From the NCBI GenBank assembly GCA_017458805.1, contig JAFTAC010000035.1, forward strand, positions 1 to 9,480: a stretch of 9,480 bases of DNA, given 5' to 3'. Position 1 is the first letter of the stretch; every line of letters begins with the position of its first letter. Under the pieces are notes generated by a model that searched no databases, was not told the DNA's origin, and saw only the letters and a list, made by a program, of their open reading frames with translations. The translations under genes and the position numbers were made by a program. Source of the stretch: Victivallales bacterium (GTDB taxonomy: Bacteria > Verrucomicrobiota > Lentisphaeria > Oligosphaerales > Oligosphaeraceae). Shown piece after piece: positions 1-5,481 of this stretch.

Positions 1-314
1 AAATCCTTGCGTGTTACTTTGCCAGCGACTTCGCGGCCAGGCGTTTTGGCGGCGGAAGCCAGGTTGGCGGCCTTCTTGATAAGAACGGCAGCAGGCGCGG
101 ACTTGGTGATGAACGTGAAGGATTTGTCCTGGTAAACGGTGATAACCACGGGTGTAATGAGCCCCTGGTTAGCCTTGGTCGCCGCATTGAACTGCTTGCA
201 GAATTCCATGATGTTCACACCAGCCTGACCAAGCGCCGGGCCGACCGGCGGAGCAGGATTGGCGTTCCCAGCAGGTATCTGCAAACGTACTTCAGCTACC
301 TTTTTCTTTGCCAT
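1..314 (-). CDS. rplK: Ribosomal protein L11, 3' end beyond window
   Basis: Partial gene: the first 104 codons are present and the C-terminal part lies off the left edge (L11 is usually about 141 residues). L11 binds the GTPase-associated region of 23S rRNA at the base of the L7/L12 stalk and takes part in factor-dependent GTP hydrolysis. The protein begins MAKKKVAEVRLQIPAG and carries the hallmark PPVGPALGQAGVNIMEFC segment, the proline-containing N-terminal domain that binds thiostrepton, followed by the TPVVITVYQDKSF strand and the start of the C-terminal RNA-binding domain. The ATG at 314 is preceded by AGAGGT (319-324), four bases from the start codon. It lies 91 bp after nusG on the same strand, the conserved nusG-rplK order, so co-transcription is expected. 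Identification is secure. Confidence 0.97.
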   Translation of the reverse strand, partial: MAKKKVAEVRLQIPAGNANPAPPVGPALGQAGVNIMEFCKQFNAATKANQGLITPVVITVYQDKSFTFITKSAPAAVLIKKAANLASAAKTPGREVAGKVTRKD

Positions 315-331
315 TGTGACCTCTTTCACTT

Positions 332-375
332 CACGGAATCGGTGCGAGCTGGCAGGTGCTCTCCCGCGTTCCGTG
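332..375 (-). promoter_or_regulatory. Stem-loop region in the rplK leader
   Basis: In the 91-bp gap between nusG and rplK, a 7-bp perfect inverted repeat (CACGGAA/TTCCGTG; 332-338 with 369-375) encloses a second short stem (346-349 with 358-361). The structure ends just upstream of the rplK Shine-Dalgarno. In many bacteria the rplK-rplA messenger carries a binding site for L1 near this position, which represses its own operon. The position fits such a site, but I did not match a consensus L1-binding motif, so the role is inference. Confidence 0.35.
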
Positions 376-405
376 TTCAAAAATTACGATAAAACTGGAA
401 CTGCC

Positions 406-1062
406 CTATTCCTGAGCGCGTTCCACCTGCCCAAAATCAATGTCAACGGAATTGTAACGACCGAAGCAGAAGACCGACAGGGTCAGCCTGCCGCGTTCCT
501 CGTCAATCGCCTCGATGACGCCATCCATGTCCTTGAATCCGCCGTTGATGATTTTGACGGTCTCCCCGACATTGTAGATGACCTTCGGCTTGACGACGCC
601 TTCGTCCGCCTCGTTCCTGACCTTCATCATGCCGTCGGCCTCTTCAGGGGAAAGCGGCACAGGGTCTTTTCCCCTCTCGCCGCCGATGAAGCTGATGACG
701 CCTTTGGTATCCTTGATGAAGCTCAGGTCGGCCGGGCGCATCTTCTCGCTCCCGTCTTCGCCTTCCACATACATGCGGAAAAGCACATAACCAGGATAGA
801 GCTTGCGCTCCGTGGCCTTCTTCTTGTTGTCCCCGTTCTTGAACTCATTGACGATTTCAATGGGGATGTTTATCTCGTAAATTCCGTGAACCAGCCCGCG
901 AAAGACGGAGTGGAAGCGTTTCTTCACGCCGTCAGGCGGCAAAACCACATTTGCAGGGTCCTCCGAGCAGATGAAGTCCAGCGTGCGGAAAACAATGTTC
1001 TCCTTGCCGGACATAACCTGCACGACATACCATTTTGTTTTTATGTCTTCGATTTCTTCCAT
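406..1062 (-). CDS. nusG: Transcription termination/antitermination factor NusG
   Basis: NusG of 218 aa, a cytoplasmic elongation factor that bridges the RNA polymerase clamp and, through its C-terminal domain, binds Rho or S10. The NGN domain starts at WYVVQVMSGK (residues 11-20) and includes ERKLYPGYVLFRM (85-97) and GVISFIGG (121-128). The KOW domain runs from VGETVKIINGGFKDMDGVIEAID (165-187) to SVDIDFGQVE (205-214). It is longer than the roughly 180-residue E. coli protein: about 18 extra residues sit between the first helix and INIPIEIV, and about 9 between VLFRM and GVISF. The start is ATG at 1062, with AAGGGA (1073-1078) ten bases upstream; a TTG one codon earlier (1065) is less likely. 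The gene sits between secE and rplK, the usual order. Confidence 0.97.
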   Translation of the reverse strand: MEEIEDIKTKWYVVQVMSGKENIVFRTLDFICSEDPANVVLPPDGVKKRFHSVFRGLVHGIYEINIPIEIVNEFKNGDNKKKATERKLYPGYVLFRMYVEGEDGSEKMRPADLSFIKDTKGVISFIGGERGKDPVPLSPEEADGMMKVRNEADEGVVKPKVIYNVGETVKIINGGFKDMDGVIEAIDEERGRLTLSVFCFGRYNSVDIDFGQVERAQE

Positions 1063-1157
1063 CAAACAAGATTCCCTTTTCTTTATCGCTTCACTTTCCA
1101 GGCTCTGCGCCTCTATAGCATAGCGGCAAAGAACATAACCCCGATGAATCTCACTTT

Positions 1158-1174
1158 CGACTGACCAACAGTCG
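1158..1174 (-). other. Small hairpin after secE stop
   Basis: CGACTG and CAGTCG form a perfect 6-bp stem with a 5-base loop, nine bases after the secE stop codon. There is no U-tract after it on the minus strand, so it is not an intrinsic terminator; it may mark the secE-nusG boundary as an RNA processing or stability element. The rest of the 120-bp secE-nusG gap shows nothing else I can support. Confidence 0.3.
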
Positions 1175-1182
1175 CGCCAATC

Positions 1183-1383
1183 TTACAGTCCAGAGGTAAT
1201 AAAGCGCACAGCAACACCACAAATCCAATCCACGACGAGAACAAAGACCGTCATCAGCACCATCGAGGAAATGACAACCACAGTGGATTCATAAAGCTCG
1301 CTTCCAGTTGGCCATGTACATTTCTTCAACTGATCAACAGTCTCGTCGTAGTACTTTTGTATAGCTGCTATCGGATTGATCAT
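1183..1383 (-). CDS. secE: Preprotein translocase subunit SecE
   Basis: SecE of 66 aa, the small membrane clamp subunit of the SecYEG translocon. The amphipathic N-terminal helix contains the conserved DQLKKCTWPTGSEL segment (residues 18-31; compare the family pattern E-x-KKVxWPT/S), followed by a single transmembrane helix at about 34-59 (STVVVISSMVLMTVFVLVVDW and onward). This is the short single-TM form found in most bacteria, not the three-TM form of E. coli. The ATG at 1383 has only a weak GAG-type ribosome-binding sequence. It lies between tRNA-Trp and nusG in the same orientation. Cys22 in the KKCTWP motif, and Cys55 in the membrane span, are noted; neither is a known catalytic residue. 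Confidence 0.95.
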   Translation of the reverse strand: MINPIAAIQKYYDETVDQLKKCTWPTGSELYESTVVVISSMVLMTVFVLVVDWICGVAVRFITSGL

Positions 1384-1440
1384 TACTCTACTCGCTTAAT
1401 CGCACCATTTTTAGGTCGATTCCTTTCACAGACATAAAAA

Positions 1441-1516
1441 TGGCAGGTGAGGCAGGCTTCGAACCTACGACCTGCGGTTTTGGAGACCACCGCTCTACCA
1501 ACTGAGCTACTCACCT
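1441..1516 (-). tRNA. tRNA-Trp (anticodon CCA)
   Basis: A complete 76-nt cloverleaf on the minus strand. The acceptor stem AGGTGAG pairs with CTCACCT; the D-arm contains AGCTCAGTTGGTAGAGC; the anticodon stem GTGGT/ACCGC holds loop CTCCAAA with anticodon CCA; the T-arm is GTAGG-TTCGAAG-CCTGC. The discriminator base is G, as expected for tRNA-Trp, and the 3' CCA is encoded. It lies between rpmG and secE and is most simply read as part of the tuf-rplK transcript, from which it would be processed by RNase P and 3' nucleases. Confidence 0.97.
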
Positions 1517-1562
1517 GCTGAAAAACCAGCTTAAATCCCCGAGGGGACACTGTAACCAAACA

Positions 1563-1715
1563 CTAACGCGTTTCCCTGTGAACCGTCACCTTTTTGTCGA
1601 AGGGGCAATACTTCTTCTTCTCAAGGCGGCCAGGTGTGTTGCGCTTGTTCTTGGTTGTTGTATAATTACGGCGCTTGCACTCTGTGCAGGCCAATATGAC
1701 TATTTCGCGCGGCAT
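1563..1715 (-). CDS. rpmG: Ribosomal protein L33
   Basis: A 50-aa protein of the large ribosomal subunit located near the E site. It reads MPREIVILACTECKRRNYTT, then TKNKRNTPGRLEKKKYCPFD and KKVTVHRETR, matching L33 throughout (TTKNKRNT, LEKKKYCP and the VHRET tail). The ATG at 1715 follows GAGGT (1722-1726) by six bases. Zinc-binding L33 proteins carry two CxxC pairs; this one keeps the first pair (Cys10, Cys13) but the second is Cys37-Pro-Phe-Asp40, so the fourth ligand position is Asp. It may still bind zinc as Cys3Asp or be on the way to a zinc-free form. It lies 65 bp downstream of tuf in the common tuf-rpmG-tRNA-Trp-secE arrangement. Confidence 0.95.
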   Translation of the reverse strand: MPREIVILACTECKRRNYTTTKNKRNTPGRLEKKKYCPFDKKVTVHRETR

Positions 1716-1735
1716 TGTCTTACCTCGTATGCCTG

Positions 1736-1766
1736 GAGCACCGCAGCCTGTTGGCTGCGGTGGCTC
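1736..1766 (-). other. Strong hairpin between tuf and rpmG
   Basis: A 10-bp perfect inverted repeat, CACCGCAGCC (1739-1748) and GGCTGCGGTG (1753-1762), with a 4-base loop, is extended by three further pairs (1736-1738 with 1764-1766) across one bulged base. It starts 14 bases after the tuf stop and ends about ten bases before the L33 Shine-Dalgarno. There is no U-tract, so a classical intrinsic terminator is unlikely. A processing or 3'-end-stabilising hairpin that lets tuf mRNA accumulate above the downstream genes is a reasonable inference. Confidence 0.6.
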
Positions 1767-1780
1767 TTCGGCGTATCAAC

Positions 1781-2986
1781 TTACTCAATGATGTCGGCAA
1801 CACGGCCAGATGCAACGGTGTGACCGCCTTCGCGGATGGCGAAGCGGAGACCCTTCTCCATGGCAACCGGAACAATCAGCTCGACAGTCATGCTGACGTG
1901 GTCGCCAGGCATAACCATTTCGGTGCCTTCGGGAAGCGCGCAGCTGCCAGTCACGTCGGTGGTACGGAAGTAGAACTGCGGACGATAGCCGTTCATGAAC
2001 GGGGTATGGCGGCCGCCTTCTTCCTTGGTCAGGACGTAGATTTCGCAGGTGAACTTGTGGTGCGGGGTGATGGTGCCGGGCTTGGCAAGAACCTGACCGC
2101 GCTCAACGTCTTCCTTCTTGATACCACGGAGCAGAGTACCGATGTTATCACCAGCCTGGCCCTGGTCGAGCAGCTTGTGGAACATTTCAACGCCCGTGAC
2201 GGTCGTCTTGGTGGTCTCTTTGATACCGACGATTTCCATTTCATCGCCGACCTTCACAACACCACGCTCGACACGGCCCGTAACAACGGTACCGCGGCCT
2301 TCAATGGAGAAGACGTCTTCGATGGGCATCAGGAAGGGCTGGTCGAGAGGACGGACGGGTTCGGGGATGAAGTTGTCAACGGCGTCCATCAGCTCGGCGA
2401 TGCACTTGCACTCTTCGCAGTCGGGACCTTTGCCGGCGGCGAGGGCTTCGCCAGCCTTCAGGGCGGAACCACGGATGATCGGGGTGTCGTCGCCAGGGAA
2501 CTCGTACTTGTTGAGGAGCTCGCGGACTTCCATGTCAACGAGGTCGAGCAGCTCGGGGTCGTCAACCTGGTCGATCTTGTTCATGAAGACGACGATGGCG
2601 GGAACGCCGACCTGGCGGGCCAGGAGGACGTGCTCGGAGGTCTGGGCCATAACACCGTCAGTGGCGGCAACGAGGAGGATTGCTCCGTCCATCTGGGCTG
2701 CGCCAGTGATCATGTTCTTGATATAGTCGGCGTGCCCGGGGCAGTCAACGTGTGCATAGTGGCGCTTGGCAGTCTGGTATTCGACGTGTGCGGTGTTGAT
2801 GGTGATACCGCGGGCCTTTTCTTCGGGGGCGCTGTCGATTTCGGAATAGCTCTTGATATCGCCGCCGAACAGGAGGGACTGGCGGTTGGTGATTGCCGCG
2901 GTCAAAGTGGTTTTGCCGTGGTCAACGTGACCGATGGTACCGATGTTCACGTGGGGTTTGTCACGTTTGAAGACTTCTTTAGCCAT
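1781..2986 (-). CDS. tuf: Elongation factor Tu
   Basis: EF-Tu of 401 aa, the GTPase that delivers aminoacyl-tRNA to the ribosomal A site. The G domain (about 1-208) shows the P-loop GHVDHGKT (19-26), switch I RGITINT (59-65), DCPGH with the catalytic-type histidine (81-85), NKID (136-139) and SALK (174-177). Domains 2 and 3 follow, with GRGTVVTGRVERG, GIKETTKTTVTGVEMF, RPQFYFRTTDVTG and the C-terminal GLRFAIREGGHTV. The start ATG at 2986 has AAGGAG (2994-2999) seven bases upstream. Two details stand out: a short insert after SALK that contains Cys190, Cys193 and Cys195 (CEECKC), and DGVMAQT (110-116) where most bacteria have DGPMPQT. It follows tRNA-Thr, as tufB does in E. coli. Identification is certain. 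Confidence 0.99.
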   Translation of the reverse strand: MAKEVFKRDKPHVNIGTIGHVDHGKTTLTAAITNRQSLLFGGDIKSYSEIDSAPEEKARGITINTAHVEYQTAKRHYAHVDCPGHADYIKNMITGAAQMDGAILLVAATDGVMAQTSEHVLLARQVGVPAIVVFMNKIDQVDDPELLDLVDMEVRELLNKYEFPGDDTPIIRGSALKAGEALAAGKGPDCEECKCIAELMDAVDNFIPEPVRPLDQPFLMPIEDVFSIEGRGTVVTGRVERGVVKVGDEMEIVGIKETTKTTVTGVEMFHKLLDQGQAGDNIGTLLRGIKKEDVERGQVLAKPGTITPHHKFTCEIYVLTKEEGGRHTPFMNGYRPQFYFRTTDVTGSCALPEGTEMVMPGDHVSMTVELIVPVAMEKGLRFAIREGGHTVASGRVADIIE

Positions 2987-3150
2987 AGTTGGGCTCCTTC
3001 TCCGTTGTTGGATTTCGCATTGTCTGGCTTGGCAATGCTTCTGTTGTTGTGGATATATGAAATATTACAAATTACTTTTGATCGGCAACTTTCGGCCAGC
3101 TTGTGCTTGGCTTTGCGATATGCGCTATAACTCTTTCATTCAAAATAAGA

Positions 3151-3226
<76 letters not shown>

Positions 3227-3319
3227 GTCAACGAATTCTGAATGTCTTGCGCGGTGATTGCAAATAGGGAGGCGTGAAATGCGACCTGCATATTTTACCA
3301 CCGATTAAACAATCGCCAT

Positions 3320-3378
3320 ATAATATATCGCAAAATCCGATTTTGTCAAAGCCGTTTGTCGTTTTTTTTCGTTTTTTT
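3320..3378 (-). promoter_or_regulatory. Promoter of the tRNA-Thr-tuf-rplK operon with A-tract upstream element
   Basis: On the minus strand a perfect -35 TTGACA (3344-3349) is followed after 16 bp by TATATT (3322-3327); reading TATTAT (3320-3325) instead gives an 18-bp spacer. The start would fall near 3313-3315, about 90 bases before the tRNA-Thr 5' end. Upstream of the -35, runs of eight and seven A (3362-3369 and 3372-3378) lie about one helical turn apart, resembling an UP element or an intrinsically bent region of the kind found at strong stable-RNA promoters. This is expected to drive all genes down to rplK. Confidence 0.8.
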
Positions 3379-3440
3379 ACCGAATTGTCTCATTTTTCAT
3401 CGGCAAACAATGGTAAAAACGGCAAAGGATTGTGTTTTGA

Positions 3441-3477
3441 AAGGAAAGGCGACGGGGGCCCTATCCACCCGTCGCCT
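3441..3477 (-). terminator. Intrinsic terminator of rpsA
   Basis: A 10-bp perfect GC-rich stem, AGGCGACGGG paired with CCCGTCGCCT (3468-3477 and 3447-3456), with an 11-base loop, is followed on the minus strand by a T-rich tail (TTCCTTTC). It begins 24 bases after the rpsA stop and sits upstream of the tuf-operon promoter, separating the two transcription units. Confidence 0.85.
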
Positions 3478-3501
3478 GGGGGAATCAAGTCAGTTCAAGA
3501 C

Positions 3502-5199
3502 TTATTTGTCCTCTTTCTTTTCGCCTTCGGCGGCTTTGTTCAGGGCGTCGTCAAAGACACCGTTGAAACCAGCGGGGGCGGAGTCGGAGGAGCCTGAAAC
3601 GGGGCTGTCCGCGTCGCGGAGGCTCAGGCCGATGCGCTTCTCTTCAGTGTTGATGTTCTTGACGCGGCACTTCACGATGCTGCCGACGGTGACGACGTCC
3701 TTGGCCTTGTTGACGTGCTCGTTGCTCAGCTCGGAGATGTGGATAAGGCCGTCGATGCCGCCTTCCAGCTCGACGAATGCGCCGAAGGATGCGGTCTTGG
3801 TGACCTTGCCTTCCACGATGTCGCCGACCTTGTAACGGTCCTGGATGGTCTGCCACGGGTCGTCGCCCAACAGCTTCATGCTGAGGCTGATGCGCTGGTT
3901 CTGCGCATCGATGTCAACGATGACGGCCTCGACTTCCTGGCCCTTCTGCAGGACTTCGCTGGGATGGTTGATCTTGCGGATCCAGCTCATGTCGGAGACG
4001 TGGATCATGCCGTCGATGTCGTCCTGGATCTGGACGAAGGCGCCGTAGCCAGTCATGTTGCGGACCTTGCCCTTGATGCGGGTGCCCTTCGGGTACTTCT
4101 CCTTGATGACTTCCCACGGGTTGGGCTGCGTCTGGCGCAGGCCTAGGCTGATCTTCTTGTCAGCCTTGTTGACATCGAGAACGATGGCCTCGACCTCGTC
4201 GCCTTCCTGGACGATGTCGCTGGCGCGGTTGACCTTCTTGGTCCAGGACATTTCGGAGACGTGGATAAGGCCTTCGATGCCCTGTTCGAGTTCAACGAAT
4301 GCGCCGTAGGGCATGACGTTGACGACCTTGCCCTTGACCCTGGTGCCCTTCGGGTACTTGACGTCAACGGTATCCCACGGGTTGCCGTCCTTCTGCTTGA
4401 GGCCGAGGGAGACGCGCTTGCGTTCGCGATCGACGTCGAGGACCATGACCTCGATCTCCTCGCCCTGCTTGACGACTTCGCTGGGATGGGTGATGCGGCC
4501 CCAGCTCATGTCGGTGATATGGAGCAGACCGTCCATGCCATTGAGGTCAACGAATGCGCCGAAGTCGGTGATGTTCTTCACGATACCGCGGCGGATCTGG
4601 CCCTTTTCGAGCTCGCCCAGCAAGGAGTCGCGCTGCTGGTCTCTCTTGCCTTCGAGGATTTCGCGGCGGCTGAGGACGATGTTCCTGCGCTCAACATTGA
4701 TCTTGAGGATCTTGAAGTCCTCTTCCTTGCCGATATAGTCATCGAGGTTGCGGACAGGGCCCAGGTCAACCTGCGAGCCAGGGAGGAACGCCTCGACACC
4801 GCCGACATCGACGATGAGGCCGCCCTTGACACGCTGCTTGATGACACCGTGGATCATGCCGCCTTCCTGGTTGTTGTTGACGATGTTGTCCCAGATTTTC
4901 TGGACTTCGGCCTTCCCGATGCTGACATGGAGGCCGCTGTCGTCGTCTTCGTTCTGCTCGATATAGACATCGAGATCCTGGCCTTCGACGATGTTGTCCC
5001 AGTTCGGAACATCAGCCATCGCCACAAAAGGCTCCGCCTTGTACTTGATGTCAAGATAAAGGCCCTTGTCCGTCTTTTTTGCGACGCGTGCCGTGATGAT
5101 TTGACCATCGGTGAATCTCTGTGCGCTTTCATCCTGACCGCTCATCAGAGCTTCCATCGAGGGCATGTTGTCAATGTCGCAAAACTGTTTTGTACTCAT
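3502..5199 (-). CDS. rpsA: Ribosomal protein S1
   Basis: S1 of 565 aa, the multi-domain RNA-binding protein that captures mRNA on the 30S subunit and helps translate messages with weak Shine-Dalgarno sequences. Six S1/OB-fold repeats can be delimited at about 31-100, 113-182, 199-269, 284-355, 371-441 and 457-528. Repeats 3-6 carry the canonical YGAFV / GLIHVSEMSW / KKISLGL signatures; repeats 1 and 2 are divergent, as in E. coli, where they attach to the ribosome through S2. A polar tail of about 35 residues (529-565, rich in Ser, Glu and Lys) ends the protein. I chose ATG at 5199 (MSTKQFCDIDNMPS); an in-frame extension upstream is low-complexity leader, not S1 sequence. There is no Shine-Dalgarno before this ATG. 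It forms its own unit with a promoter and terminator. Confidence 0.97.
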   Translation of the reverse strand: MSTKQFCDIDNMPSMEALMSGQDESAQRFTDGQIITARVAKKTDKGLYLDIKYKAEPFVAMADVPNWDNIVEGQDLDVYIEQNEDDDSGLHVSIGKAEVQKIWDNIVNNNQEGGMIHGVIKQRVKGGLIVDVGGVEAFLPGSQVDLGPVRNLDDYIGKEEDFKILKINVERRNIVLSRREILEGKRDQQRDSLLGELEKGQIRRGIVKNITDFGAFVDLNGMDGLLHITDMSWGRITHPSEVVKQGEEIEVMVLDVDRERKRVSLGLKQKDGNPWDTVDVKYPKGTRVKGKVVNVMPYGAFVELEQGIEGLIHVSEMSWTKKVNRASDIVQEGDEVEAIVLDVNKADKKISLGLRQTQPNPWEVIKEKYPKGTRIKGKVRNMTGYGAFVQIQDDIDGMIHVSDMSWIRKINHPSEVLQKGQEVEAVIVDIDAQNQRISLSMKLLGDDPWQTIQDRYKVGDIVEGKVTKTASFGAFVELEGGIDGLIHISELSNEHVNKAKDVVTVGSIVKCRVKNINTEEKRIGLSLRDADSPVSGSSDSAPAGFNGVFDDALNKAAEGEKKEDK

Positions 5200-5283
5200 G
5201 TTGGTTGGTTGTTTTTTGGTTAGTGGATTGTTTCTTTTTTCTTCGGCCTGGTAGCCATCCAGGCATAATTCACCATTGCGGAA
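5200..5283 (-). promoter_or_regulatory. rpsA leader: hairpin plus A/C-rich, SD-less ribosome entry region
   Basis: The predicted leader of about 83 nt holds a 6-bp hairpin GCCTGG/CCAGGC (5246-5251 with 5259-5264, 7-base loop), followed by an A-rich stretch and repeated CCAA units right up to the ATG at 5199. No sequence complementary to the 16S tail is visible, in contrast to tuf, rpmG, nusG and rplK here. In E. coli the rpsA leader also lacks a good Shine-Dalgarno, folds into hairpins and is repressed by S1 itself. The analogous layout suggests autocontrol, but this is inference. Confidence 0.5.
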
Positions 5284-5287
5284 CTCT

Positions 5288-5336
5288 ATAATATATTGGA
5301 ATAATTTATATTTGCAAACGCTTTTTTTTAAAAAAA
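5288..5336 (-). promoter_or_regulatory. rpsA promoter with T8A7 upstream element
   Basis: On the minus strand, TTGCAA (5312-5317) and TATATT (5290-5295) are separated by 16 bp; TATTAT (5288-5293) gives 18 bp. The ten-base -10 context ATATATTATA is identical to that of the tuf-operon promoter. Just upstream lies T8A7 (5322-5336), where an UP element would sit. The start would be near 5283. Confidence 0.7.
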
Positions 5337-5371
5337 GATGATTTAGCGAGGAATATGGTGAACCTCGTACA

Positions 5372-5404
5372 AGGGGCAGTTTCACGCTCCCAGAAACTAC
5401 CCCT
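5372..5404. promoter_or_regulatory. Imperfect 33-bp dyad, candidate operator
   Basis: AGGGGCAGTTTC (5372-5383) and GAAACTACCCCT (5393-5404) are inverted repeats with 11 of 12 positions paired, separated by 9 bp. The half-sites are 21 bp apart centre to centre, two helical turns. The dyad lies between two divergent promoters and ends five bases before the -35 of the secreted-protein gene. It has no T-run on either side, which argues against a terminator. A smaller repeat CGAGG/CCTCG (5347-5351 with 5363-5367) is next to it. Operator function is inferred from symmetry and position. Confidence 0.5.
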
Positions 5405-5409
5405 CAAGG

Positions 5410-5438
5410 TTGCGTATAGGGAGAAATCATGCTATATT
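5410..5438 (+). promoter_or_regulatory. Promoter of the secreted-protein gene
   Basis: TTGCGT (5410-5415) and TATATT (5433-5438) are separated by 17 bp on the plus strand. The -10 hexamer is the same as at the two leftward promoters. Transcription would begin near 5445, giving a leader of about 37 nt. No Shine-Dalgarno is visible in the 20 bases before the ATG at 5482. Confidence 0.6.
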
Positions 5439-5481
5439 AGGTCGCAAAAAACAAATTCTTTCCACAATCCCATCGCTCATT

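Noticed and set aside
1715..3130. Open frame of about 470 codons on the plus strand across tuf and rpmG
   Set aside because: It is exactly antisense to two certain genes; its sequence is low-complexity (rich in V, D, G, L) and resembles no family. It is a by-product of codon bias in tuf.
3227..3319. Additional gene between the tuf-operon promoter and tRNA-Thr
   Set aside because: No open frame with a credible start or motif; this is simply the leader of the tRNA-Thr-tuf transcript.
3960..4560. Repeated DNA segments such as GTCGGAGACGTGGAT and CAACGAATGCGCCG at regular spacing
   Set aside because: Explained by the homologous S1 domains of rpsA; not a CRISPR or mobile repeat.
4261..5223. Open frame of about 320 codons on the plus strand across rpsA
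   Set aside because: Antisense shadow of the S1 repeats; it shows repeated LDV/DVD patterns that mirror the S1 coding repeats and no start signal.
5218..5226. GGTTAGTGG in the rpsA leader, matching the heptamer array unit
   Set aside because: A single 9-base match without tandem copies; likely chance, although it is the same motif on the plus strand.
5220..5276. Possible 18-codon upstream ORF in the rpsA leader (ATG at 5276, stop at 5220-5222)
   Set aside because: It would start only about seven bases from the predicted transcription start, has no Shine-Dalgarno, and its peptide shows no attenuation-like pattern. Not enough to call.
5200..5385. N-terminal extension of S1 to an upstream in-frame start near 5385
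   Set aside because: The added residues do not resemble S1, the extension would run through the promoter, and the downstream ATG at 5199 gives a normal S1 N terminus.
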